A stretch of DNA of 64,000 nt from Flavobacteriales bacterium (GCA_020635495.1 JACJZQ010000011.1:1-64000); one strand, 5' to 3'. Numbered from the stretch's first letter, positions 49,556-58,668 are shown. A program made the numbers and translations. Notes: generated by a model not told the origin, from the sequence alone.

Positions 49556-51034
49556 ATGCTCATGAAAAGGATAGTAGCTTTTTTCTTGACCTTGCTGTTG
49601 CTGCAACCGGTAATGGCGCAGAATGAGTTGGATGCCCTCCGATACTCTCAATTGAATGTTGTTGGAACAGCCCGCTATTCTGCAATGGGCGGGGCCTTTG
49701 GCGCTCTTGGAGGTGATATGACCACCCTAAGTGTGAACCCGGCTGGAATTGGAGTATTCAATCTTTCTACTGGTTCCATCACTTTGGGAATTCTTTCAGC
49801 CAGCACAGATGCAACCTATTTGGGTTCAACCTCTGCGGATAATAAGTTGAATTTGAATGTTTCGAATGCAGGTTTCGTTGCCCGTTTCAAACGGAAAAAA
49901 GCTGCCGACAAACAGTGGGCTTGGAAGTCGTTTCATCTTGGCGTTTCGTACAACAGAACTGCCAATTTTCAGAGAAGAACGTCTGTAATAGGTGTAAATA
50001 CCCAGAGTTCTATTCTTGATGGTTGGGTAAATCAACTCAATAGCGAAGGAATCAATTACAATGATATTCCGTTTGACATTGTTCCGGGTGGCGTTTCTGC
50101 TCCAGGATACATGGGTTGGCAGACCTTTTTGATAGATACTGCGCCTGGTTCTGTTGATCAATATTTGAGGAACGTACTTCCTTATTATGGACAGACGCAG
50201 CAAGTGACGGAAGTGACCAAAGGATCGATGGGCGAAGTGGCAGTTTCTTTCGGGGGGAATTTTGGCAACGCCTTTTATATCGGTGGTACGATAGGAATTC
50301 CAAGATTGAACTATGAGTTGGAAAGACGCTACACCGAAAGCGATACACAGGATACCATTGCTAATTTCAGTTCGTTTTCCAGAACCGATTATCTGCAAGC
50401 GTCTGGTACTGGTTTCAATATCAAGTTCGGGATGATATACCGACCTGCAAAATGGATCAGATTGGGTGCTGCCATTCATTCGCCATCGTTCTTTGAAGTG
50501 GACGAGGCTTATTCTAGCCTTATCATCAGCAATCTGGATGGGGCTCAATATTCTCAATCCACGTTGGATGGTGCTTTTGACTACAGCCTGCAAACGCCAT
50601 TCAGGGCCATTGGAAGTTTGGCTTTCGTTATCGGAAAAGTAGGAGTTGTGTCTGCCGATTATGAGTACGTCAATTATTCGTTAGCTCGTTTCAGGTCTCG
50701 TAATTACAGTTTCGATGCTGAGAACACGAGTGTCAGCAATAGACTGAATTGGGCAGGAAATATTCGAATTGGAACAGAATGGCGTATCAAGTCATTCAGT
50801 ATCAGAGGTGGTTTTGCTATGAATGCCGACCCATATACCAGTCAACTGAATTTTGATGATACCCGGTACTCCTTAGGTGTTGGAATCAGATTGAAGCGCT
50901 TCTTTGTTGATCTTACTTATGCGTTGCACCGAACAGTTGGAGATTATGCTGTTTACGATTTAGGTGCACCTAATTTGGCAAGCACGGTAACCTTGGATCA
51001 TAACGTATTGACAACAGTCGGGTTCAGATTCTAA
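49556..51034 (+). CDS. OmpP1/FadL/TodX-family outer-membrane transport protein
   Basis: 492 residues. A signal peptide (FFLTLLLLQPVMAQ) is followed by the family hallmark RYSAMGGAFGALGGDMTTLSVNPAGIGVF, in which the NPAG(I/L) motif is diagnostic. The rest alternates as outer-membrane beta-strands, ending DHNVLTTVGFRF with the terminal Phe typical of barrels. Family members import hydrophobic compounds such as long-chain fatty acids. The start may be ATG 49556 or ATG 49562. It follows the Trp-rich protein gene closely and ends four bases past the stop of the convergent TPR gene. Confidence 0.9.
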   Translation: MLMKRIVAFFLTLLLLQPVMAQNELDALRYSQLNVVGTARYSAMGGAFGALGGDMTTLSVNPAGIGVFNLSTGSITLGILSASTDATYLGSTSADNKLNLNVSNAGFVARFKRKKAADKQWAWKSFHLGVSYNRTANFQRRTSVIGVNTQSSILDGWVNQLNSEGINYNDIPFDIVPGGVSAPGYMGWQTFLIDTAPGSVDQYLRNVLPYYGQTQQVTEVTKGSMGEVAVSFGGNFGNAFYIGGTIGIPRLNYELERRYTESDTQDTIANFSSFSRTDYLQASGTGFNIKFGMIYRPAKWIRLGAAIHSPSFFEVDEAYSSLIISNLDGAQYSQSTLDGAFDYSLQTPFRAIGSLAFVIGKVGVVSADYEYVNYSLARFRSRNYSFDAENTSVSNRLNWAGNIRIGTEWRIKSFSIRGGFAMNADPYTSQLNFDDTRYSLGVGIRLKRFFVDLTYALHRTVGDYAVYDLGAPNLASTVTLDHNVLTTVGFRF

Positions 51035-52506
51035 GAACCAAGTCTTAGAATTCCAGCCTTTGCCTTTTGGTTGATGCTGTTGCGATATTCAGAATTATTG
51101 AATTCAGAACAAGCCTTGAAGCAATTCAGGGCTTTTTCTTTTTCGTTCGTTCGCTCGTAGAGCAAGCCGAGCATCAAAGATGAGTTGGCAGCAAAATATC
51201 GCTTGCTGTCAGCACCTTGGTCTATGGTAAGATCGTAGTAAGCTATTGCGTCAGGCGTATTGCCCAATGCATCATGTATGCGGGCCAACCTGTAAGTGAA
51301 TTCCAGTTTTTCTTCTGCCGTTGTCATCTCCGCAGTGGTGGAATTTACTAGGGTTTTAAGAGCTGGTTTGAAGTAACCTGCATCGAATTGCAGTCTTGCT
51401 TTCAGGAGTATCTTATTAGGGATTTGACCTGATTCCAGTTCCCTTTCCGCGGCCTTGTCTTCATCCAGAATAGAAGTTGGCTGCGACCCGATTCTCGCCA
51501 ATTGTTTACGATAGTTGTCAGTGTTCTCCTTGATCAATAACTCGTACCAAGCAAGTTTCTGAATTGCGGATCTTTTATAACTGCTGCCGCCAAAGGATTT
51601 TAAGAATGATTCAAAATGTAGGTTGGCAGTTTTATCCATCCGCGCCAATTTCAACTCTCCTATAAGGAAGTTCAAATATGGGAACTCTGCCAAAGAACTA
51701 GGATGCGATTCAAGAACAGATATTGCTTCATCAGACTTTCCTCGTTCCTTCAATAAACTCGCTTTTGCAAAATCCATTAATGGCCCCGTTTCTTGGTCAA
51801 CCAAAGTCTCGAATTTGGAAAGCGACTCGCTGTCATTCAAAAGATTCATGTGCAAGAACGCGAGTAGAAACAGCGTTTCCTTTCTTAAGCTTTGGTATTC
51901 TGGTCTGCCTGCGGATTTCTGCAAAACCGTTTCCATCTCAGTCACACCTTGTTCAATGGTGCCCTCAACTCCCATCAGTTTTGTGGCCCATTTGTAATTG
52001 TCTGGAACTGTGCCAATAAGCGTATGCAGCAGCCCCATACTCTTATATGTAGGGAGAAAATCGGGGTGCTTAGTGATGTTCTTTTCCAGTGAATGGAAAG
52101 CCTTGTTAATTCCACTTGCCGCACTGAAATACTCACCGAAACGCATACTGGAGAATGCCCAGTGCAGGTGAATTTCTCCTTCAGCCAGAAGCCGATTCGG
52201 AGAATTGTTAGGTAGTTGTTCAATTAGAGTTAACCGTGATGACTTCAGCTCTTTTCGTTGATTGAACTGTTCTTGATTTTCAGTGACCACGATGTAGAGA
52301 AAGTCTGAAAGATCTTCCAGGTAAACGGTTGCCAAGTTCTGTTCATCTTCCAAACGCATGGCTTGGATCTTTTCAGCAGCTTTCTCGAATTTCAGGTCGA
52401 GTAGGAGGGAGTAGGCTTCATGATAATTCTCATCGGTAGTAAAATGCTGTGAGGATACCGTACCAAGTATCCCGAATACAAAACCGATTGTGAGTAGAAA
52501 CCGCAT
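51031..52506 (-). CDS. Exported TPR-like helical-repeat protein
   Basis: 491 residues from the ATG at 52506, where MRFLLTIGFVFGILGTVSSQ is a clean signal peptide; the frame remains open to 52548. The body is alpha-helical repeats (AYSLLLDLKFEKAAEKIQAM, LFLLAFLHMNLLNDSESLSK, LARIHDALGNTPDAIAYYDL, NEKEKALNCFKACSEFNNS). No enzymatic motif is recognised. An oddity is the strong minus-strand terminator hairpin 10 bp upstream of the start codon, leaving little room for a promoter. The gene is convergent to the FadL-family gene, overlapping by four bases. Confidence 0.83.
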   Translation of the reverse strand: MRFLLTIGFVFGILGTVSSQHFTTDENYHEAYSLLLDLKFEKAAEKIQAMRLEDEQNLATVYLEDLSDFLYIVVTENQEQFNQRKELKSSRLTLIEQLPNNSPNRLLAEGEIHLHWAFSSMRFGEYFSAASGINKAFHSLEKNITKHPDFLPTYKSMGLLHTLIGTVPDNYKWATKLMGVEGTIEQGVTEMETVLQKSAGRPEYQSLRKETLFLLAFLHMNLLNDSESLSKFETLVDQETGPLMDFAKASLLKERGKSDEAISVLESHPSSLAEFPYLNFLIGELKLARMDKTANLHFESFLKSFGGSSYKRSAIQKLAWYELLIKENTDNYRKQLARIGSQPTSILDEDKAAERELESGQIPNKILLKARLQFDAGYFKPALKTLVNSTTAEMTTAEEKLEFTYRLARIHDALGNTPDAIAYYDLTIDQGADSKRYFAANSSLMLGLLYERTNEKEKALNCFKACSEFNNSEYRNSINQKAKAGILRLGS

Positions 52507-52515
52507 ATCCGTGTA

Positions 52516-52543
52516 CAAAAAAGGGGATTCAAATCGAATCCCC
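52516..52543 (-). terminator. Rho-independent terminator between the zinc-ribbon and TPR genes
   Basis: On the minus strand GGGGATTC (52543-52536) pairs with GAATCCCC (52530-52523) over a 5-nt loop and is followed by TTTTTT (52522-52517). It ends 24 bp after the zinc-ribbon gene's stop and stops 10 bp short of the next ATG on the same strand. Confidence 0.88.
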
Positions 52544-52567
52544 TTCAATTTTCAAGCCTATTTGTTC

Positions 52568-53326
52568 TTAAGCTTCAGCTTCTCCGTCAATTGCTGCATC
52601 AACCAGAACTCGTCCGCAATGCTCGCAAACAATGATTTTCTTTCTTAAGCTGATATCCAACTGACGCTGTGCAGGAATGGCGTTGAAACAACCACCGCAA
52701 GCGCTACGCTCAATCTTCACAACAGCCAAACCGTTCAGAGAATTCTCGCGGATTCTTTTGTAAGCTGTAAGCAATCTGTCTTCGATAACTTCTTCAGCTG
52801 CTTTTGATTGCTTCAATAGTTTCTTCTCGTCTTTCTCAGTTTCAGCAACGATAGAATCCAACTCGGCTTTCTTGGCTTCAAGGTCTTTCTGACGCTCTTC
52901 CAATGCTGTTTTAGCACCTTCGATCATCTCGTTCTTAGCTTCGATATTCGCTTTGAACTCGTTCATTTTCTTTTCGCAAAGCTGAATTTCCAGATTCTGG
53001 AATTCGATCTCTTTGTTCAATGAATCAAACTCACGATTGTTACGCACTTTATTCTGCTGCTCTTCGTATTTCTTGATGGCAGCTAGCGCATCCGTGATCA
53101 TGTTCTTACGCTCCACAATTGCATCCTCAAATGCATTTACCTCATCTGTAAGGTTTTGAAGTCTTGTTTCAAGACCAGCAATGTCATCCTCAAGGTCCTG
53201 AACTTCCAAAGGAAGCTCGCCACGGATGGTTCTGATTCTGTCAATTTCAGAATCGATTGTCTGAAGGTTGTAAAGCGCCTTCAGTTTGTCTTCTACAGTA
53301 AAGCTGGTGTCTTTTTTAGTCGCCAT
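52568..53326 (-). CDS. Coiled-coil protein with C4-type zinc ribbon
   Basis: 252 residues. After a short N-terminus (KLKALYNLQTIDSEIDRIR), a long antiparallel coiled coil covers residues ~25-185, very rich in Glu, Lys and Ala. A C-terminal zinc ribbon has CxxC pairs CGGC (in ACGGCFNAIP) and CEHC (in IIVCEHCGRVLVD). This matches the widespread family of C4 zinc-ribbon proteins; a role in nucleic-acid binding is commonly suggested but not proven. It is 3 bp downstream of the Nif3-family gene, and that pairing is common in bacteria. A terminator follows. Confidence 0.9.
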   Translation of the reverse strand: MATKKDTSFTVEDKLKALYNLQTIDSEIDRIRTIRGELPLEVQDLEDDIAGLETRLQNLTDEVNAFEDAIVERKNMITDALAAIKKYEEQQNKVRNNREFDSLNKEIEFQNLEIQLCEKKMNEFKANIEAKNEMIEGAKTALEERQKDLEAKKAELDSIVAETEKDEKKLLKQSKAAEEVIEDRLLTAYKRIRENSLNGLAVVKIERSACGGCFNAIPAQRQLDISLRKKIIVCEHCGRVLVDAAIDGEAEA

Positions 53327-53329
53327 GTG

Positions 53330-54424
53330 TTATAGATAATTGATCGGGTTTGTTTTTACCCTCGTCAAACGGGGTGCAAAGGTAGGAAATTTCTGTACCA
53401 GTTTGTCAGCTAAAAGTTGAATGGTGAACTGTTCGCTCTCATAGTGCCCGATATCAGCAATGATGATGCGGTTTTCCGCATCGAAAAACTGATGGTATTT
53501 GAAGTCGCCAGTTATGAAAACATCAGCATCAGAAGCAATAGCATTGCCGAGAAGAAAGCTTCCAGAACCGCCACAGATTGCAACGCGTTTAACTTTTTCC
53601 CTGTGAGGAAGTGTATAGCGTACACAATCGGTTTTCATGCTGGTTTTCAGCGATTTGAGAAATTCCAATGCGTCCATTTCTTCGGGTAGGTCTCCGACCA
53701 TTCCAGAACCGACTTCGTTCCAAATGTTTTCCATTGGATAGACATCAAATGCCACTTCCTCGTAAGGGTGTGCTAATTGCATGGCTTTCAGAACGGATTT
53801 TACAGCAAAATCAGGAACAACCGTTTCAATTCTTACTTCCGCTTCGCAATGGATTTCTCCTTTGTTGCCCACAAACGGATTCGTGTTCTCGTTTCCACGA
53901 AAAGTCCCCGTTCCATCGGTATTGAATGAGCATTGATCGTAGTTGCCAATTTTTCCAGCACCTGCATCGCAAATGGCGGTTCTGACTCTATCAGCATGGT
54001 CGGTTGGGCAATAGGTGACCACCTTTTTCAATCGTTCTTTTTTCGGAGCTAGAATTTTGGTGTTCTGTAATCCTAGTCGCTCAGCGAATTTCTGATTCAC
54101 ACCATCAAGCACATTGTCCAAATTGGTGTGTATGGCGTAGAGGAGTACATCATTTTTAATGGCCTTCATTACAGTGCGCTCGATGTAATTCTTGCCGTTC
54201 AGTCGTTTCAACCCGCTAAATACAATTGGGTGGTGAGAAACGATCAGGTTGCAACCTTGCGAAATGGCATCATCCACAACATCTTCGGTACAGTCCAAAC
54301 TCACCAGAATCCCGTTCAATTCGGTTTGACTGTCGCCAACCAGAAGACCTGAATTATCATAACTCTCCTGTAGCGATGGCGGTGCCAATTCTTCTAAAAA
54401 CCGAATAACCTCTGCTGCTTTCAT
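53330..54424 (-). CDS. Nif3-like dinuclear metal centre protein
   Basis: 364 residues from the ATG at 54424; the frame extends 25 codons further upstream, but the family starts with MKAAEVIRFLEELAPP. Metal-binding motifs are present: NLIVSHHPIVF and HTNLDNVLDG in the N-terminal half, and FITGDFKYHQFFDA with IADIGHYESEQF in the C-terminal half. A central insertion of ~130 residues (KKVVTYCPTDHADRVRTAIC to AHPYEEVAFDVYP) is the PII/CutA-like domain of the longer YqfO-type members. Its biochemical role is uncertain; GTP cyclohydrolase-like activity has been proposed for some relatives. It is divergent from lpxK and heads the pair with the zinc-ribbon gene. Confidence 0.93.
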   Translation of the reverse strand: MKAAEVIRFLEELAPPSLQESYDNSGLLVGDSQTELNGILVSLDCTEDVVDDAISQGCNLIVSHHPIVFSGLKRLNGKNYIERTVMKAIKNDVLLYAIHTNLDNVLDGVNQKFAERLGLQNTKILAPKKERLKKVVTYCPTDHADRVRTAICDAGAGKIGNYDQCSFNTDGTGTFRGNENTNPFVGNKGEIHCEAEVRIETVVPDFAVKSVLKAMQLAHPYEEVAFDVYPMENIWNEVGSGMVGDLPEEMDALEFLKSLKTSMKTDCVRYTLPHREKVKRVAICGGSGSFLLGNAIASDADVFITGDFKYHQFFDAENRIIIADIGHYESEQFTIQLLADKLVQKFPTFAPRLTRVKTNPINYL

Positions 54425-54481
54425 GCTTCTGATTTGAAGCAATATTAAGAAGAATGCGGTGTTCCTGACTATATTCGACCG

Positions 54482-55492
54482 ATGCCTTGGTACCGACATC
54501 TTCTGTGGCCGTTTGCTGTGCTGTACGGACTTGGTGTTTGGTTCAGAAACCGCTTATTCGACCTCGGAATTCTTCCTTCGAAACAGTTTGATGTTCCAGT
54601 GATCTGTGTTGGAAACTTGGAAGCTGGCGGAACGGGAAAGTCGCCTGTTGTGCTTTACATTCTCCAATTGCTTTCTGAAAATGGTTTGAGTGTGGCGATG
54701 CTGAGTCGCGGATATGGTCGAAAAACCAAAGGGTTTCGATTGGTTTCTGAAACTGATTTAGTAACTGATGTTGGTGATGAGCCGCTTCAGGCTAAACTTC
54801 GATTTCCAAATTTGACCGTGGCAGTTTGTGAAGACCGTGTGAAAGGAATTGAGCAATTACTTTCATTGGAAAGTCGACCAGATGTAATGGTGATGGACGA
54901 TGGTTTTCAGCATCGTTGGGTAAAACCGAGTTTCAGTCTGTTGGTCACAAGAGGCGGTTTTCCGTTCTGGAAAAACCACCTTTTGCCCGTTGGTGCGCTT
55001 CGCGAAGCAAAAACTGAGAAGAATAGGGCGGATGCTTTGGTTGTGATCGGAGAAGATTCGGTTGAAATCCCATTCCAAGGAAAGTCTTTCCAAGCAAAAA
55101 TCGAGTTCAGTGATGTCATTCAGATTTCGGGAGATGAAATGGATGCTTCTGAACTTGATTCCGTTGTTCTGATTTCTGGAATAGCCAATTCGCTTCGTTT
55201 CGAACAACTCGCGAAGCAGAAATTGAGTGTTTTGGAACATGTGAAGTTTAGCGACCACCACAATTACACCGCTTTAGATCTTCAATCGCTGAGGAAAAAA
55301 TTGGATAGTTTTGGCGCGACTGCTCAAGCGGTGGTCACCACGGAGAAAGATGCAGCAAGGCTGAAAAACTCCTCACTTTTAAATGAACTCGGTCAGACCC
55401 CGGTTTTCTATTTGCCCATCGATATTTCATTCGATGCAAATGACAAGCAGAAGTTTGATCACATGATATTGGAACATGGAAAACATGCTTGA
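54482..55492 (+). CDS. lpxK: Tetraacyldisaccharide 4'-kinase (lipid A biosynthesis)
   Basis: 336 residues, full length. LpxK phosphorylates the 4' position of the lipid A disaccharide at the inner membrane. The Walker A region VGNLEAGGTGKSPVV, LSRGYGRKTKGF, VGDEPLQ, MVMDDGFQHR and LLPVGALRE are family hallmarks. The membrane-associated N-terminus is WPFAVLYGLGVWFRNRLFD. The C-terminal lobe includes FSDHHNYT and VVTTEKDAARL. The 3' end overlaps the start of the purine nucleoside phosphorylase gene by 17 bp, so lpxK and that gene are likely co-expressed. Confidence 0.96.
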   Translation: MPWYRHLLWPFAVLYGLGVWFRNRLFDLGILPSKQFDVPVICVGNLEAGGTGKSPVVLYILQLLSENGLSVAMLSRGYGRKTKGFRLVSETDLVTDVGDEPLQAKLRFPNLTVAVCEDRVKGIEQLLSLESRPDVMVMDDGFQHRWVKPSFSLLVTRGGFPFWKNHLLPVGALREAKTEKNRADALVVIGEDSVEIPFQGKSFQAKIEFSDVIQISGDEMDASELDSVVLISGIANSLRFEQLAKQKLSVLEHVKFSDHHNYTALDLQSLRKKLDSFGATAQAVVTTEKDAARLKNSSLLNELGQTPVFYLPIDISFDANDKQKFDHMILEHGKHA

Positions 55493-56297
55493 AAAAATTG
55501 CCGAAACGGCTGCTTACCTGAAGCAGCGAACTGGCGCTTCTCCGGAGGTTGGAATCATTCTCGGAACAGGACTTGGCGGATTGGTCAAAGAAATTGAAGC
55601 AGAGCACGTTGTGCCTTATGAGGAGATTCCGAATTTCCCGGTTTCCACGGTTGAAGGGCACTCTGGTAAACTGATTTTTGGAAAGCTTGGAAGTAAGTCT
55701 GTCATGGCCATGCAAGGTCGATTTCATTACTACGAAGGCTATGATATGAAAGAGGTCACATTCCCCGTTCGCGTAATGAAGGCAATGGGAATGAACGATG
55801 TGGTGGTGTCAAACGCAAGTGGTGGTGTGAATCCAGACTTCGAGATCGGAGACCTGATGATCATCAACGACCACATCAACCTGTTTCCAACCAACCCATT
55901 GATGGGCAAGAATTACCCGGAACTCGGTCCTCGATTTCCTGATATGAGCGAGGCCTATGATAAATCACTCGTTGCCAAAGCAAAGGAGATTGCCGCTGCA
56001 AACGGAATCAAGGTCCAAGAAGGAATCTATGCTGGATTGAGTGGCCCATGTTTGGAAACCCCAGCAGAATACATGTATGTTCGGAATGTCGGTGCCGACA
56101 CAGTTGGTATGTCAACCGTTCCGGAGGTAATTGCTGCTCGTCATGGCGGCATGCGTTGCTTTGCCATGTCCATCATCACGGACCTTGGCGTGCCTGGGAA
56201 GATTGTCAAAGTGACCCACGAGGATGTCATTGAAGTTGCTGCCAAAGTAGAGCCGAAAATGACGCTAATAATGAAGGAATTGATTTCAAGACTATAA
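55476..56297 (+). CDS. punA: Purine nucleoside phosphorylase (trimeric, type I)
   Basis: 273 residues. The enzyme cleaves inosine/guanosine with phosphate to base and ribose-1-phosphate in purine salvage. Motifs are IILGTGLGGL (phosphate loop), VEGHSGKLIFGKL, MQGRFHYYEGYD, SNASGGVNPDFEIGDLMII, GPCLETPAEYMYVRNVGADTVGMSTVPE and the purine-contact segment ITDLG. The start may be ATG 55476 or ATG 55485, both within the overlap with lpxK. The stop TAA is immediately followed by the ATG of the metalloprotease gene. Confidence 0.95.
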   Translation: MENMLEKIAETAAYLKQRTGASPEVGIILGTGLGGLVKEIEAEHVVPYEEIPNFPVSTVEGHSGKLIFGKLGSKSVMAMQGRFHYYEGYDMKEVTFPVRVMKAMGMNDVVVSNASGGVNPDFEIGDLMIINDHINLFPTNPLMGKNYPELGPRFPDMSEAYDKSLVAKAKEIAAANGIKVQEGIYAGLSGPCLETPAEYMYVRNVGADTVGMSTVPEVIAARHGGMRCFAMSIITDLGVPGKIVKVTHEDVIEVAAKVEPKMTLIMKELISRL

Positions 56298-57614
56298 ATG
56301 AGAACACTTTTTACCATCCTTAGTTTGGCCATATCATCGATGGTTATTGGCCAGAATATTCACCGCTGTGGAACTGTTGAAGCCATTGCTCATCGCGAAG
56401 CAGTTAATCCTGGTTATAGTAAAGCCGTTGAACAGACCTTTGAGCAGGTTAAGCATATCATCGCTCAAAAAGACATCAACGACCCAGATCCGATCTATCA
56501 GATCCCGGTTGTTGTACACATCGTTTATAACACGCCTGATGAGAACATTTCAAGTGACCTGGTCTATTCTCAGATAGCTCGTCTAAACCGGGATTACCGC
56601 AGATTGAATGAAGACACTGCCGATACGCGTATCGATTTCAAACCGGTTGCCGCTGATGCCGGAATTGAATTCTATCTCGCAGGAGTTGATCCCCAAGGGA
56701 ATCCGTCAGGTGGAATTACCCGAACACAAACATCCCGAGCGGATTTTGCGCCAGATTTCTTTGGAAACGGCTTGGATGATGTAAAACAGTCTACGCTGGG
56801 TGGAGTTGATGCTTGGGACACTGATAATTACCTCAATATTTGGGTTTGTGATCTGCTTGGCAATAATTCCCTTTTCCAGATTCTTGGTTTTGCCTATCCG
56901 CCAGCAACTGCACCCAATTGGCCAAACGGAAGTGCTGCTTCCGATCCGAATTTCGAGGGTGTGGTTATTCATTACGGTGTTTTCGGTGAGAATAATCCTG
57001 CTGCAACAGGAATGCTTGCAGTAGCCGATAAAGGAAGAACCGCGGTGCATGAAGTGGGGCACTATCTGGGCCTACGACATATTTGGGGAGATGTTTTGTT
57101 CGGAGATGGTTGCACGGAAGACGATGGTTTGGATGATACACCCAACGCATCTGCCAATGCAGGTCAAGTTTGCAATTTCAACAACAACACATGTACAGAC
57201 AGCCCCGTGGATTTTCCTGACATGATAGAGAATTACATGGATTATGCAGAGGAGCAGTGCATGAATCTTTTTACTCAGGATCAAGTTGACATTATGCGTT
57301 CCATGTTGGAAACTGCAAGAACTGATTTGGCCGATGGTTCTGTTGAACCTTCGGGGATTGATGATCTGATTGATACGAATCAGATCGGGTTGTTTCCGAA
57401 CCCCAACGCTGGTTTGTTTCAAATTCAAGTTCCTGCAGATCTGAATTTGCAGGCCATTTCGGTTTTTGATTCAAAAGGAATGCTGGTGCACCAACAGAGC
57501 TTGGTCGGATCAAGAGACCAAGTTGAACTGGCTTTACAGGTCAAACCGGGAGCTTATTTCGCGCAACTTCAGTTTGATAAGGGCGTTGCGAATAAGCGAT
57601 TACTGATTAACTAA
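56298..57614 (+). CDS. Secreted M43-family (pappalysin-like) zinc metalloprotease with T9SS sorting domain
   Basis: 438 residues. A signal peptide (TILSLAISSMVIGQ) precedes a propeptide-like region (to about residue 65) and the catalytic domain. The extended zinc motif HEVGHYLGLRH gives ligands H251, H255 and H261 with catalytic E252; ENYMDYAEEQC supplies the Met-turn. Cysteines around CTEDDGLDDTP and CNFNNNTC are typical of M43 cytophagalysin-like enzymes. The C-terminal ~80 residues (IGLFPNPNAGLFQIQVP to VANKRLLIN) form a type A T9SS sorting domain, so it is exported to the surface or medium. The ATG directly abuts the phosphorylase stop; a terminator follows. Confidence 0.93.
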   Translation: MRTLFTILSLAISSMVIGQNIHRCGTVEAIAHREAVNPGYSKAVEQTFEQVKHIIAQKDINDPDPIYQIPVVVHIVYNTPDENISSDLVYSQIARLNRDYRRLNEDTADTRIDFKPVAADAGIEFYLAGVDPQGNPSGGITRTQTSRADFAPDFFGNGLDDVKQSTLGGVDAWDTDNYLNIWVCDLLGNNSLFQILGFAYPPATAPNWPNGSAASDPNFEGVVIHYGVFGENNPAATGMLAVADKGRTAVHEVGHYLGLRHIWGDVLFGDGCTEDDGLDDTPNASANAGQVCNFNNNTCTDSPVDFPDMIENYMDYAEEQCMNLFTQDQVDIMRSMLETARTDLADGSVEPSGIDDLIDTNQIGLFPNPNAGLFQIQVPADLNLQAISVFDSKGMLVHQQSLVGSRDQVELALQVKPGAYFAQLQFDKGVANKRLLIN

Positions 57615-57644
57615 AAAGCCCCTGCGTTGGCAGAGGCTTTTATC
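57614..57644. terminator. Bidirectional terminator between the metalloprotease and siaC genes
   Basis: AAAAGCC-CCTGC pairs with GCAG-AGGCTTTT around a GTTG loop, with T-rich sequence on both strands (TTTTAT plus, TTTTTAG minus). It separates two convergent genes. Confidence 0.8.
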
Positions 57645-57668
57645 TCAGTGTAGAAGAATCGTTGCAGG

Positions 57669-58049
57669 TTAGTCCTGCATTTCAATCATTTTGAATGGTA
57701 CATTGATGATGCTCTGGTAATCCTCACCAGCTTCTAGCATGTCTTCATCATCTTCTTCATAGTACCAGTTTATCACAATTTCATTGCCATTGCTGTTCAT
57801 ATTTTCCATCTTCTTGAAAAGATCAAGCAGACATTTTGATGAACTGGTGTTGAAGTACTCCAACTGCACATCGCAAACCGTTTTTGGTTGTGGGGCACTT
57901 GAGTAATCTTCCAACCAACTTACCAGTGGCTTGTAAAATTCAATGGAGTTTTCTGGAATTGACCGTCCTTTCAGGAGCAGAGCTCCTTTTTCTGCGTCAA
58001 AACTCACATTAGGTGTCTTAGGTGTTCCTTCAATAAAAATCGAATCCAT
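57669..58049 (-). CDS. siaC: SiaC-family regulatory phosphoprotein (DUF1987)
   Basis: 126 residues. The sequence MDSIFIEGTPKTPNVSFD, with GRSIPENSIEFYKPLVSWLEDY, LEYFNTSSSKCLLDLFKKM and INWYYEEDDEDMLEAGEDYQ, is typical of the DUF1987/SiaC family. In Pseudomonas, SiaC is phosphorylated by SiaB and, when unphosphorylated, activates the diguanylate cyclase SiaD; the hydroxyl-rich FNTSSSK segment would contain the phosphorylation site. Here siaC follows siaB by 16 bp, but no SiaA phosphatase or SiaD cyclase is encoded in the window. The downstream target is therefore unknown. Confidence 0.88.
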   Translation of the reverse strand: MDSIFIEGTPKTPNVSFDAEKGALLLKGRSIPENSIEFYKPLVSWLEDYSSAPQPKTVCDVQLEYFNTSSSKCLLDLFKKMENMNSNGNEIVINWYYEEDDEDMLEAGEDYQSIINVPFKMIEMQD

Positions 58050-58065
58050 AGTTTATGTTTTCTGT

Positions 58066-58668
58066 TTATTGTTCTTCTACGTTAATATTCAAACTGAAAA
58101 ACGAGTATTTGTCGTTCAGCGTTGCAAAATCATAGTTCAATTTGTTGCCTGTTTTCCGGGCAATATCGATCATTCCCAGTCCGCCACCTCCTTTGTCAGA
58201 GCGCCCCTCGCTGTTGAGAACCTCCTTGTACATTTCCTTCAATTCTTCTTTTGTAAGAGAATTGATTCTTTCAAGTCGGTCCTTAAAACTATCTTCTCTT
58301 TCGGAGAGGATGTAATTACCGGTTGTGATGGAGTAACCTTTCGGATTCAAACTCACCATGAAAATGGCGGAGCGGTCAGTACCGTTCTTTGATGTTTCAG
58401 AAGGCACTTCATCTATGTGATGATAGAGATTCTGAAGACACTCCACCAGCACGTTATAAACCTTTTTACGAAGCCTTGGAGCTTCATTCATATCATCCAT
58501 TCTCTGTTCAATTATCTGAAGAATGGATGTCATTAGCTCTGAGGTAACATCTCCTTTGAATGACAACACCACCTTGTTGTTTTCCATTCGGTGGTATAGA
58601 TCATAGATGTTCATCGCCATATCAGTGTCGTGTAGGTTTTTTTCAGCTACTGCTACTTTGTTGGTCAT
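58066..58668 (-). CDS. siaB: SiaB-family protein kinase (GHKL-like, DUF6272)
   Basis: 200 residues from the ATG at 58668; an upstream TTG/ATG extension and a later internal ATG at 58617 are possible alternatives. The core reads IYDLYHRMENNKVVLSFKGDVTSEL, then NVLVECLQNLYHHI (N-box-like E-x3-N) and SDKGGGGLGMIDIARKTGNKL (glycine-rich ATP lid and G-box). This is the DUF6272 kinase that phosphorylates SiaC. It is co-transcribed with siaC, and the pair forms a partner-switch signalling module. Confidence 0.87.
   Translation of the reverse strand: MTNKVAVAEKNLHDTDMAMNIYDLYHRMENNKVVLSFKGDVTSELMTSILQIIEQRMDDMNEAPRLRKKVYNVLVECLQNLYHHIDEVPSETSKNGTDRSAIFMVSLNPKGYSITTGNYILSEREDSFKDRLERINSLTKEELKEMYKEVLNSEGRSDKGGGGLGMIDIARKTGNKLNYDFATLNDKYSFFSLNINVEEQ

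Noticed and set aside
54470..54477. TATATTCG as a possible -7 element for lpxK.
   Set aside because: It ends only four bases before the lpxK ATG, so the transcript would start at or after the start codon.
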